Positions 40,375 to 48,896 of a DNA stretch of 64,000 nt are shown here, in pieces. Each line of letters begins with the position of its first letter. Within the stretch, counting starts at the first letter, position 1. Origin of the DNA: Streptomyces griseosporeus (lineage in GTDB: Bacteria > Actinomycetota > Actinomycetes > Streptomycetales > Streptomycetaceae). The stretch spans positions 248,001 through 312,000 of the forward strand of contig NZ_BNBR01000007.1 in the NCBI RefSeq assembly GCF_014656055.1. Direction: 5' to 3'. The notes below the pieces were generated by a model. The model was not told where the DNA came from. It saw only the letters and a program-made list of their open reading frames with translations, and searched no databases. Made by a program: the position numbers and the translations under genes.

Positions 40375-41108
40375 CCTGGTCCGAGATGCAGCCGCTACTG
40401 GAGCAGGCGTGTAGCGAGACGCTGGTCATGGTCGGCTGGTCCACCCTGATCGCGGTGGTCGCAGGCCTGCCCGTCGGCATCCTGCTCGTGCTCACCGACC
40501 AGGGCGGCCTGCTGCAGAACACGGTCGTGAACAAGGTCCTCGGGCAGGTCGTGAACATCGGCCGCTCGCTGCCGTTCATCATCCTCATGGTCGCCCTGAT
40601 GAACTTCACCCGCTGGGTGACCGGCACGACCATCGGCAGCGAGGCGGCCATCGTGCCGCTCGCCGTCGGCGGCATCCCGTTCTTCGCGCGCCTGGTCGAG
40701 ACGGCCGTCCGCGAAGTGGACCACGGGCTCGTCGAGGCCGTGCAGGCCATGGGCGGCAACACCTGGACGATCGTCCGCAAGGTCCTCGTCCCCGAGGCAC
40801 TGCCGTCGCTCATCGCCAGCACCACGACGACGATCATCGCGCTCATCGGCTACTCGGCCATGGCCGGCACCGTCGGCGGCGGCGGACTCGGCGACCTCGC
40901 CGTCCGCTACGGCTACCAGCGCTTCGAGACCGGCCTGATGTGGATCACCGTCGCCATCCTCGCCGTCGTCATCTCCCTCATCCAGTTCGCCGGCGACTAC
41001 GCCGCCCGCTCCCTGCACCGCCGGGGCAACCGCTCCGGCGCCGGGCCGAAGCTGCGGCTGCTGAAGGCCAAGGAGCCCGCCGCGGCCGACATCAGCAAGG
41101 TCGCGTAA
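40371..41108 (+). CDS. metI: Methionine-type ABC importer, permease
   Basis: The product is 245 aa with five to six helices and the EAA loop EAVQAMGGNTWTIVRKVLVPEAL contacting MetN. SLPFIILMVAL and TTTTIIALIGYSAMAGTVGGGGLGD match MetI permeases. GTG start overlaps the metN stop by 4 bp. Confidence 0.95.
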   Translation: MTWSEMQPLLEQACSETLVMVGWSTLIAVVAGLPVGILLVLTDQGGLLQNTVVNKVLGQVVNIGRSLPFIILMVALMNFTRWVTGTTIGSEAAIVPLAVGGIPFFARLVETAVREVDHGLVEAVQAMGGNTWTIVRKVLVPEALPSLIASTTTTIIALIGYSAMAGTVGGGGLGDLAVRYGYQRFETGLMWITVAILAVVISLIQFAGDYAARSLHRRGNRSGAGPKLRLLKAKEPAAADISKVA

Positions 41109-41171
41109 CCCCACAGACTCCCCGTCCACCTCACGACGGGGTCGCACCACCCATAAGGAAAGGCACTTTTC

Positions 41172-41999
41172 GTGCGTAACACCGCCAAGATCACCACCGC
41201 CGTCCTCGCCGCCGGAGCCCTCACCCTCGGGCTCACCGCCTGCGGCGCGGACAAGGACTCCGCCTCCGACAAGAACGGCCCCCTCGTCGTCGCCGCCAGC
41301 CCGGTCCCGCACGCCGAGATCCTGAACTTCGTCAAGGACAACCTGGCCGAGAAGGCCGGCCTCGACCTGGAGGTCAAGGAGTTCACCGACTACGTCACGC
41401 CGAACACGGCGACGGAGGACGGCTCGGTGGGCGCCAACTACTTCCAGAACCAGCCGTACCTCGACGACTTCAACAAGAAGAAGGGCACCCACATCGTGCC
41501 CGTCGTCACGGTGCACCTGGAGCCGCTCGGCCTGTACTCGCACAAGGTGAAGAAGGCCGACGAGCTGAAGAGCGGTGCGACCGTCGCCGTCCCCAACGAC
41601 ACCGTCAACGAGGCCCGCGCGCTCAAGCTGCTCGCCGCCAACGGGATCATCACCCTCAAGGACGGCGTCGGCAACGAGGCCACCCCCGCCGACATCGTCA
41701 AGAACCCCAAGAACCTCAAGTTCAAGGAGCTGGAGGCGGCCCAGACCCCGCGCTCCCTGGACGACGTCGACGCCGCCGTCATCAACGGCAACTACGCCAT
41801 CGAGTCCGACCTCAAGCCCGCGAAGGACGCCCTCGTCCTGGAGTCGCCGAAGGACAACCCCTACGGCAACTTCCTCGCGGTGAAGAAGGGCAACGAGAAC
41901 GACCCGCGCGTGCAGAAGCTGGCCAAGCTCCTCACCTCGCCCGAGGTGAAGAAGTTCATCCAGGACAAGTACGCCGGCTCCGTCCTCGCCTCCTTCTGA
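41172..41999 (+). CDS. metQ: Methionine-type ABC importer, substrate-binding lipoprotein
   Basis: The product is 275 aa. A lipobox LTAC with Cys24 anchors it in the outer leaflet. LVVAASPVPHAEILNFVKD, VGANYFQNQPYLDDFNK and VAVPNDTVNEARALKLL are NlpA/MetQ features. GTG start with AAGGAAAGG upstream. A 63-bp gap after metI keeps it in the operon, and a strong terminator follows. Confidence 0.95.
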   Translation: MRNTAKITTAVLAAGALTLGLTACGADKDSASDKNGPLVVAASPVPHAEILNFVKDNLAEKAGLDLEVKEFTDYVTPNTATEDGSVGANYFQNQPYLDDFNKKKGTHIVPVVTVHLEPLGLYSHKVKKADELKSGATVAVPNDTVNEARALKLLAANGIITLKDGVGNEATPADIVKNPKNLKFKELEAAQTPRSLDDVDAAVINGNYAIESDLKPAKDALVLESPKDNPYGNFLAVKKGNENDPRVQKLAKLLTSPEVKKFIQDKYAGSVLASF

Positions 42000-42028
42000 G
42001 CCCACACGCCCGCCGAGGCCCGCGAGCC

Positions 42029-42063
42029 ACGGGGTCCGCTCCCACGCCGGGAGTGGACCCCGT
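42029..42063 (+). terminator. Terminator after metNIQ
   Basis: ACGGGGTCCGCTCCC-ACGCC-GGGAGTGGACCCCGT is a 15-bp stem with one G-U pair and a 5-base loop, 29 bp after the metQ stop. Confidence 0.88.
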
Positions 42064-42154
42064 TGTGCGATTCAGTGGTTACATGCTGCATGCTGGGCAG
42101 TTCAGCAGGCCTGACGGTCTCGCAGGTTTTCTCCCGAGGGTTACGGAGTGGCGC

Positions 42155-42793
42155 ATGACTGGCACCTTCCCCAACATCTCCATCAGCACGGAGCGGTTGG
42201 TGCTGCGTCCCCTCGAAGGGGACGACGTGCCCGCCCTCGCCGAGATGATGAACGACGAGCAGGTCGCCGCCTGGACCGACGTGCCCCAGCCGTTCACCGA
42301 GGACGCCGCCCGGCACTGGATCACCCAGTACGCCCCCGCCGAACGCGCCGCCGGACACGGCCTGGACCTCGCCGTCACCGAGTTCCTCACCCAGCGGCTC
42401 GTCGGCATCGTCCAGCTCACCAAGACGAACTGGCACGTCCGCTCCACCGAACTGTCGTACATCATCGCCCCCTGGGCCCGGGGCGAGGGCTACGCCTCCG
42501 AGGCCGCGCTCGCCACCGCCCACTGGCTCTTCCGCGACCAGGCCTTCGAACGCATCGAGCTGCGCACCGCCGCCGACAACACCGCCTCCCAGCAGGTCGC
42601 CCAGAAGATCGGCTGCATCAGCGAGGGCGTGCTGCGCAACGCCTGCATAGCCCACGTCCGCACCGAGGACGGCACCTGGACCGACGTGCGCACCGACTTC
42701 ATCGTGTGGAGCCTGCTCCCGGAGGACATGGAAGGCTCCGACGAGCAGTTCGCCGACATCGGCGGCTTCGCCACCTACGCGGACTGGAACTGA
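42155..42793 (+). CDS. GNAT-family acetyltransferase, RimJ/RimL type
   Basis: The product is 212 aa. ISTERLVLRPLEGDDVPAL is the RimJ/L-type start, SYIIAPWARGEGYASEAALA the acetyl-CoA loop, and FERIELRTAADNTASQQVAQKIG the end. It may acetylate a protein N-terminus, amino acid or antibiotic. ATG at 42155 follows ACGGAG; upstream in-frame ATGs (42053) lie in the terminator. Confidence 0.88.
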   Translation: MTGTFPNISISTERLVLRPLEGDDVPALAEMMNDEQVAAWTDVPQPFTEDAARHWITQYAPAERAAGHGLDLAVTEFLTQRLVGIVQLTKTNWHVRSTELSYIIAPWARGEGYASEAALATAHWLFRDQAFERIELRTAADNTASQQVAQKIGCISEGVLRNACIAHVRTEDGTWTDVRTDFIVWSLLPEDMEGSDEQFADIGGFATYADWN

Positions 42794-42879
42794 GCGAGCG
42801 CCGCCCACCAGGTACCCTCGGAGCCCCACCCGTGGATTCGCACCCCTGACGACCTGCGCGAACCTGGAGACTGACGACG

Positions 42880-44091
42880 ATGGCCGACCGGGTCACGGTG
42901 ATCGGCTGGGACGGCTCGCCGCTGACCGCCACGGCACGCGCCGCCCTGGGTGCCGCCACGCTCGTGGCCGGCGCCGCCCACCACCTGGCACTGCCCGAAG
43001 TACCCCCCACCGCCGAACGCGTCCGCCTGGGCAGCCTCACGCTCGCCGCCCGCCGCATCGCCGCCCACCGCGGCACCGCCGTCGTCCTCGCCGACGGCGA
43101 CCCCGGCTTCTTCGGCGTCGTACGCACCCTGCGGGCCCCCGAGTTCGGCCTGGAGGTCGAAGTCGTCCCCGGCGTCTCCTCCGTCGCAGCGGCCTTCGCC
43201 CGCGCCGGCATGCCCTGGGACGACGCCCAGGTGGTCGTCGCCCACCCCCGCACCCTGCGACGCGCCGTGAACGTGTGCCGCGCCCACACCAAGGTCGCGG
43301 TCCTCACCGCCCCCGGCGCCGGCCCCGCCGAACTCGGCCTGCTCCTGGACGGCGTCCACCGCACCTTCGTCATCTGCGAGGAACTCGGCACCGAACGCGA
43401 GCAGGTCACCGTCGTCACCTCCGACAAGGCCGCCGACCACACCTGGCGCGACCCCAACGTCGTCATCGTCGTCGGCGGCCGCATCGGCGCCGCCGAGGGC
43501 GGCGGCTGGATCGCCGGCCGCGACCCCGCCGCCGGCCCCCGCGGCTGGACCCTGCCCGCCGGCGCCTACGACGGGGACCTCGGCGAGGGCGAGACCCAGC
43601 CCCTGCGCGCCGCGCAACTCGCCCGCCTCGGCCCGCGCACCGGCGACCTCGTGTGGGACATCGGCTGCGGCTCCGGCGCCTTCGCCACCGAGGCCGCCCG
43701 CGCCGGCGCCGCCGTCCTCGCCGTCGACCGCGACCCCGAGGCCTGCGCCCGCACCGACGCCGCCGCCCGCCGGCACGGCGTCCAGCTCCAGATCGTCCAC
43801 GGCACCGCCCCGCACGTCCTGGAGGACCTGCCCGAACCCGACGTCGTCCGCATCGGCGGCGGGGGAGCGGCCGTGGTCTCCGCGGTCGCCGACCGCCGCC
43901 CGCAGCGCATCGTCACCCACGCCGCCACCCGCGACGAGGCCGAACTCGTCGGCCGCGACCTCACCGAACACGGGTACGACGTCGAGTGCTCCCTGCTCCA
44001 GTCCGTGGAACTCGACACCCGGCACTGGACGGAGACGGAGCGGAGCGTGGCGTTCCTGCTCAGCGGGGTTCTGCCGGACCGCGCCCCGTGA
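42880..44091 (+). CDS. cobL: Precorrin-6Y C5,15-methyltransferase (decarboxylating), CbiE-CbiT fusion
   Basis: The product is 403 aa. The N-terminal half (residues 1-200) is a CbiE-type tetrapyrrole methylase with VTVIGWDGSPL, VVLADGDPGFFGV and VEVVPGVSSVAAAFAR. The C-terminal half (about 230-403) is CbiT with the AdoMet site LVWDIGCGSGAFATEAARAGA. It adds two methyl groups and removes CO2 in the cobalamin corrin ring. First of a run of cobalamin genes (cobL, bluB-cobT, cobA). Confidence 0.95.
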   Translation: MADRVTVIGWDGSPLTATARAALGAATLVAGAAHHLALPEVPPTAERVRLGSLTLAARRIAAHRGTAVVLADGDPGFFGVVRTLRAPEFGLEVEVVPGVSSVAAAFARAGMPWDDAQVVVAHPRTLRRAVNVCRAHTKVAVLTAPGAGPAELGLLLDGVHRTFVICEELGTEREQVTVVTSDKAADHTWRDPNVVIVVGGRIGAAEGGGWIAGRDPAAGPRGWTLPAGAYDGDLGEGETQPLRAAQLARLGPRTGDLVWDIGCGSGAFATEAARAGAAVLAVDRDPEACARTDAAARRHGVQLQIVHGTAPHVLEDLPEPDVVRIGGGGAAVVSAVADRRPQRIVTHAATRDEAELVGRDLTEHGYDVECSLLQSVELDTRHWTETERSVAFLLSGVLPDRAP

Positions 44092-44440
44092 TCCTCTTGT
44101 CGTATCGCGCGCGGTAGGCTGGCCGATCGTCGTACCGCATCCGGTCGTCCGGCACTACGTCGGCCAATGTCCGGAAAACGCGCTCCTTTTGGGGTGAGTG
44201 TGGTACGGCAGAACCCGAGGACGCGCAACGTGGCGCAGTCCACAGCGGCCTGTCGCGGATCATGCTGTCGCGACGGCGCAACGGCTACGACAATGCCACT
44301 CAATGGCTTTGTCGCCTTTTCCGGGCGGGTCGTTCGTGCCGCTGGGCACGCACGCTCGTTCTTCACTGCGGGGCGGTCGGTGCGCCGTTTCCGGGTGAGC
44401 TGGTCGTAGAGGCACTAACCGATTTGGGCGAGGGGTACGC
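44092..44440 (+). other. Long leader region before the bluB-cobT fusion gene
   Basis: A 349-bp gap with no gene. TAGGCT (44115-44120) is a -10 candidate, which would leave a leader of over 300 bases. GACAATGCCA-CTCAA-TGGCTTTGTC (44289-44313) is an imperfect palindrome with one mismatch. I looked for a cobalamin riboswitch (B12 box) and did not find one. Regulation of cobT is therefore unclear. Confidence 0.4.
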
Positions 44441-47400
44441 ATGACCGACACCGGCCAGGTCCCGGGCGAGGGGCTGCCGGAGAACGCAGGCACGGTGGAA
44501 CAGCCGGGCGTCACCGCGCCCGCTGCGTACACCCACCTCTCCGAGACCACCGCCGAGGACGAAGACCTGCTGCTGCCCGGCTCCGGCGGAGCCTGGGGCA
44601 ACGAGGTGGCGCCGCCCGCGCCCGAGCCGGTCGTGGAGGCCGTGCACGAGCCGGGCCCGCACGAGCTGTCCGGCCGTGACAGCGGCTCCGTCGACCTCGG
44701 CGGCGTGCGCCTGCCGAACCCGACGCCGCGGCCCACCGCCCCGACGGTGCCGATCCCGCCGATCACCCCGCGCCGGCCGCTCCACCTCGGCCCGCCGATC
44801 CCGGACGCCTCCGCGAGCCCGGTCCGCTCGCTGGCCGACCGCGGCCCCGCCGGCGTCCCGGCCCGCCAGCCCGGCCCGCCCACCACCGGACCCGAGTACC
44901 TCGACGTCCCGCCGGTGCGCGAGGCCGCGCCGCAGGGCGCCGCACCGTGGCCCGCGCAGGCCCAGGCGGCTCCGGGGGCGACGACTGCGGAAACGGTTGT
45001 TCCGGCTCCCCAGCCCGAGCCGGTCGGCGCCGCCCAGGCCGCCGTGGCCCGTCTCACCTCCGAGGCGGCCGCGGCCACTGGCCAGACGGGACAGATTCCG
45101 ACGGCGGCCACGACCGCCGAGGCCGCGGACGGCCTCCAGGCCGCCGCTCCCGCACCGGCCCCGGAGCCGCAGGCCGCGCCCGGCGACGCGGCGGTGGCGT
45201 CCGCCGAGACGACGGGCGGTACGGCGGAGACGGCGACGCCCGCTCAGGGCGTGCCGGTGGCGGATGTCCCCGAGGCCGGCCCGGTGCCGGAGGCTGCCGA
45301 CGCGACGGCGGCGGAGGGCGTCGCGCAGGCGCCGGAAGCGGCGGTGGCCGCCGCGCCCGAGGTGACCGTAGGCCAGGAGGCTGTGACGGCTCCGGCTCCG
45401 GCCGCCCCGGAGGCCGGGACGGTTCCGCCAGCGGAGGCTGCCCCTGGGGATGTGGCCGAGGCTGTCGCCGGGGGCGCGCCCGAGGCTGCTGCGGTGCAGA
45501 CCGCCGAGACCGCCCAGGCCGCTCCCGAGGCGCCCGAGGCTGCCGCGGTGGAGGCCCCCGAGGTCGTCCTCGCGGAGGCTCCTGAGGTCGTCGCCGCACC
45601 CGACTCTGAGGGTGTTCCCGCGCCCGAGGGTGTCATCGTGCCGGAGGCCGCGCCCGCCGCCGAGGCGCCGGCTCCCGACGCCGCTCAGCCTGTCGTACAG
45701 GCACCGACCGAGGCCGCCCCGGACATGGCGGAGCCCGTCGCGGCTGCCGTCGAGGCGGCGCCCGCGCCGGAGGCGACTCCGGTGGCCGAGCCCGTCCAGG
45801 CGGCCGAGAACGCTCAGGCTGCCCCCGCCGAGCCCGTTGGAGCGGCTGCCCCCGCTGCCCCGGAAGTCGCGGCTCCCGCGGCGGCCGAGCAGGCGGAGGC
45901 GGTCACGCCGGAGGCCGTACCGGCTGCCGAGACGCCTGCTCCTGAGGCGCCTGCCGCCGAGCCGACCGCTCCCGTCGCGGTGGCTGCTCCTGAGGCACCC
46001 GCGCCTGAAGCCCCTGTCGGCGAGCCGACCGCTCCCGCAGAGCCTGCCGAGGTGTCTGCCGCTGAGGCACCCGCGCCCGAGGCCGCGGTCGCCCCCGACG
46101 CGACCGCCCCCGAGGCGGCTGCCGTCGCGGCCGACGTGATGCCGCCTCAGATGGCCGCGCCTGCCGCGCCCACCGCGGACACCCCCGAGGCCGTTCCCGC
46201 GCCCCAGGTGCCGTCCGCGGAGGACGCCCCGCAGACCCAGCCCGCCGACGCGGTGGAGGCGGCACCCGCTCCCGAGGCAGTCGCCGACGTGGCCGAGCCC
46301 TTGGCGCAGCCGGCCGAAGCCGAGGCCCCGGCCCAGCCCGCCCCGGAAGCCGTACCGGTGCCCGCCCCCGAGGCCGTGGCCCACCCTGACGCCGTACCGG
46401 TCGCGGCCCCCGACGCCGTACCCGCTGCGGAAGCCGCACAGCCCCTGACCCCGGAGGCCGCACCCATGGCCGAAGCCGCTCCGGTCGCGGCCCCCGAGCC
46501 CGTGGCCACCCCGGAAGCCGCCCCGGCCCCCGAGGCCGTACCCGCAGCCGCGCCCCAGCCGGTTCCGGCCGAGCAGCCGCAGCCCGAGGTTCAGGCTCAA
46601 GGACCGGCCCCCATCGCCACCCCCTCCGTCCAGATGGCGGACGCCGCCGTCCAGCAGGCGGCCGCCCCCTTCCCCCCGGACGGGACCCCGCAGCCGATGG
46701 GCCAGTTCGTGCCGGTCGAGGGCACCGTGCCCACCACCCCGCACCTCGCCCCGACCCCGCCGCACGCCCTCACGCTCCCGGTGGAGGAGCAGCAGGTGTC
46801 CGGCCCCGTCACCGTGCCCGCCCCGCGCGAGGCCGAGGCGGGCGACGGCGTCGTACAGAACGCCGAGGACCTGCGGACCAGGGCCGAGGCCCAGGACGAC
46901 CAGGCAGAGCAGGACGAGCGGGAAGAAGGCACGGCCGCCGTGGCAGACGCACCCCAGGCCACCGGCCCCGCCGCCCCGGCCTACGACGACGCCGAACGCG
47001 AGGCCGTCCTCAAGGTCATGCGTGAGCGCCGCGACATCCGCAACGGCTTCCGCAGCGACCCCATCCCGCACGAGGTGCTGCTGCGCGTCCTGGAGGCCGC
47101 GCACCACGCCCCGTCGGTCGGCCACTCCCAGCCGTGGGACTTCGTCGTCATCCGGTCCGCCGACACCCGCCGGGCCATGCACGAGCTGGCGATGCGTCAG
47201 CGCGAGGCGTACGCCAAGTCGCTGCCGAAGGGCCGGGCGAAGCAGTTCAAGGAACTGAAGATCGAGGCCATCCTCGACACCCCGGTGAACATCGTCGTCA
47301 CCGCCGACCCGACCCGCGGCGGCCGCCACACCCTCGGCCGCCACACCCAGCCGCAGATGGCGCCCTACTCCGCCGCGCTCGCCGTGGAGAACCTGTGGCT

Positions 47401-48697
47401 CGCCGCCCGCGCCGAAGGCCTCGGCGTCGGCTGGGTCAGCTTCTTCGACGAGCGCGAGATGGTCCGCGCACTCGGGCTCCCCGAGCACCTCGAAGTCATC
47501 GCCTACCTGTGCGTCGGGTACGTCGACGAGTTCCCGGACGAGCCCGAGCTGATGCAGGCCGGCTGGTCCAAGCGCCGCCCGCTGTCCTGGGTGGTCCACG
47601 AGGAGACGTACGGCCGTCGCGCCCTGCCCGGGGAGGAGCCCCACGACCTGCTTGCCGAGACCGTCGCGCAGATCCGCCCGCTGGACGCCAAGGCGCTCGG
47701 CGAGGCCTGGGAGCGCCAGAAGCGCATGACCAAGCCCGCCGGCGCGCTCGGCATGCTGGAGATCATCTCCGCGCAGCTGTCGGGCCTGTCCCGGCAGTGC
47801 CCGCCGCCGATCCCCGAGCCCGCCGCCGTCGCGATCTTCGCCGGCGACCACGGGGTGCACGCCCAGGGCGTCACTCCCTGGCCGCAGGAGGTCACGGCGC
47901 AGATGGTGGCCAACTTCCTGGGCGGGGGAGCGGTCTGCAACGCCTTCGCCAACCAGGTCGGTGCCGAGGTGTGCGTCGTGGACGTCGGTGTCGTCGCCGA
48001 CCTGCCGGCCACGCCGGGCCTGCTGCCGCGCAAGATCCGCGGCGGCACGTCCGACATGACCACCGGCCCCGCGATGACCCGCGAGGAGGCCAAGAAGGCC
48101 ATCGAGGTCGGCATCGAGACCGCCCGCGACCTGGTGGCGGCCGGCAACAAGGCGCTGCTCACCGGCGAGATGGGCATCGCCAACACGACCGCGTCCGCCG
48201 CGCTGATCTCCGTCTTCACCGGCGCCGACCCGGCCGAGGTCACCGGCCGCGGCACCGGCATCAACGACGAGACCCTCGCCCGCAAGACCGAGGTCGTCCG
48301 CCGCGCGCTGGAACTGCACCAGCCCGACCCGGCCGACCCGGTCGGCGTCCTCGCCGCGATCGGCGGCTTCGAGCACGCGGCCATGGTCGGCCTGCTGCTC
48401 GGCGGTGCCTCGCTGCGCACGCCGGTGATCCTGGACGGCGTCAGCGCCGGTGCCGCGGCCCTGGTCGCCCGGGCCATCGCCCCCGAGGTGCTGGCGGCCT
48501 GCATCGCCGGTCACCGCAGCGCCGAGCCGGGGCACGTGGCCGCGCTGAACAAGCTCGGCCTGCGCCCCCTGGTCGACCTGGACCTGCGCCTCGGCGAGGG
48601 CACGGGCGCCCTGCTCGCGCTGCCGCTGGTGCAGTCCACGGCCCGGGCGATGCACGAGGTGGCGACGTTCGACTCCGCGGGCGTCACCGAGAAGTAG
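44441..48697 (+). CDS. cobT: Fusion: Ala/Pro/Glu-rich region - BluB (DMB synthase) - CobT (NaMN:DMB phosphoribosyltransferase)
   Basis: The product is 1418 aa. Residues 1-845 or so are low-complexity, rich in Ala, Pro, Glu and Val with no recognisable fold. Residues 847-1060 are BluB of the nitroreductase fold (MRERRDIRNGFRSDPIPHEV, HHAPSVGHSQPWDFV), which fragments FMNH2 to dimethylbenzimidazole. Residues 1066-1418 are CobT with the catalytic base Glu1386 in RLGEGTGALLALP, FAGDHGVHAQGVTPWP and TGEMGIANTTASAA; it attaches the base to nicotinate mononucleotide for the lower ligand. GAGGGG precedes the ATG. The fusion couples two consecutive steps. From memory S. coelicolor also has a long CobT; the length and role of the disordered part are not explained. 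Confidence 0.92.
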   Translation: MTDTGQVPGEGLPENAGTVEQPGVTAPAAYTHLSETTAEDEDLLLPGSGGAWGNEVAPPAPEPVVEAVHEPGPHELSGRDSGSVDLGGVRLPNPTPRPTAPTVPIPPITPRRPLHLGPPIPDASASPVRSLADRGPAGVPARQPGPPTTGPEYLDVPPVREAAPQGAAPWPAQAQAAPGATTAETVVPAPQPEPVGAAQAAVARLTSEAAAATGQTGQIPTAATTAEAADGLQAAAPAPAPEPQAAPGDAAVASAETTGGTAETATPAQGVPVADVPEAGPVPEAADATAAEGVAQAPEAAVAAAPEVTVGQEAVTAPAPAAPEAGTVPPAEAAPGDVAEAVAGGAPEAAAVQTAETAQAAPEAPEAAAVEAPEVVLAEAPEVVAAPDSEGVPAPEGVIVPEAAPAAEAPAPDAAQPVVQAPTEAAPDMAEPVAAAVEAAPAPEATPVAEPVQAAENAQAAPAEPVGAAAPAAPEVAAPAAAEQAEAVTPEAVPAAETPAPEAPAAEPTAPVAVAAPEAPAPEAPVGEPTAPAEPAEVSAAEAPAPEAAVAPDATAPEAAAVAADVMPPQMAAPAAPTADTPEAVPAPQVPSAEDAPQTQPADAVEAAPAPEAVADVAEPLAQPAEAEAPAQPAPEAVPVPAPEAVAHPDAVPVAAPDAVPAAEAAQPLTPEAAPMAEAAPVAAPEPVATPEAAPAPEAVPAAAPQPVPAEQPQPEVQAQGPAPIATPSVQMADAAVQQAAAPFPPDGTPQPMGQFVPVEGTVPTTPHLAPTPPHALTLPVEEQQVSGPVTVPAPREAEAGDGVVQNAEDLRTRAEAQDDQAEQDEREEGTAAVADAPQATGPAAPAYDDAEREAVLKVMRERRDIRNGFRSDPIPHEVLLRVLEAAHHAPSVGHSQPWDFVVIRSADTRRAMHELAMRQREAYAKSLPKGRAKQFKELKIEAILDTPVNIVVTADPTRGGRHTLGRHTQPQMAPYSAALAVENLWLAARAEGLGVGWVSFFDEREMVRALGLPEHLEVIAYLCVGYVDEFPDEPELMQAGWSKRRPLSWVVHEETYGRRALPGEEPHDLLAETVAQIRPLDAKALGEAWERQKRMTKPAGALGMLEIISAQLSGLSRQCPPPIPEPAAVAIFAGDHGVHAQGVTPWPQEVTAQMVANFLGGGAVCNAFANQVGAEVCVVDVGVVADLPATPGLLPRKIRGGTSDMTTGPAMTREEAKKAIEVGIETARDLVAAGNKALLTGEMGIANTTASAALISVFTGADPAEVTGRGTGINDETLARKTEVVRRALELHQPDPADPVGVLAAIGGFEHAAMVGLLLGGASLRTPVILDGVSAGAAALVARAIAPEVLAACIAGHRSAEPGHVAALNKLGLRPLVDLDLRLGEGTGALLALPLVQSTARAMHEVATFDSAGVTEK

Positions 48698-48764
48698 GAG
48701 ACCTCTCGCGACCCCGCGCGAGCCCTCGCAACCTCGCGCGACGCGAGCCCTCGCGCCCCCGCGT

Positions 48765-48800
48765 ACGGGTGGCCCGGCGTTCACCTGCCGGACCACCCGT
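48765..48800 (+). terminator. Terminator after cobT
   Basis: ACGGGTGG-CCCGGC and GCCGG-ACCACCCGT pair in a 13-bp stem with a one-base internal mismatch and an 8-base loop. The preceding 65 bp hold several CTCGCG repeats. TAAAAT at 48823-48828 just after it is a -10 candidate for cobA. Confidence 0.8.
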
Positions 48801-48896
48801 GCCGTCCGCCCCGCCCACCGCCTAAAATCCGCACGTCAGGGCCGCTCCGGAGCCGCAGCGCGCCCCACCGCACCGCTGCACGAGGAGCCGTCCCTC

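Noticed and set aside
44092..44440. Cobalamin riboswitch upstream of cobT
   Set aside because: The conserved B12 box and its flanking helices were not found by eye; only a short palindrome is present.
44363..48796. A 1477-codon open frame antisense to the cobT fusion
   Set aside because: It is Gly/Arg/His-rich nonsense typical of an antisense frame over Ala/Pro/Glu codons in high-GC DNA; the sense frame encodes recognisable BluB and CobT domains.
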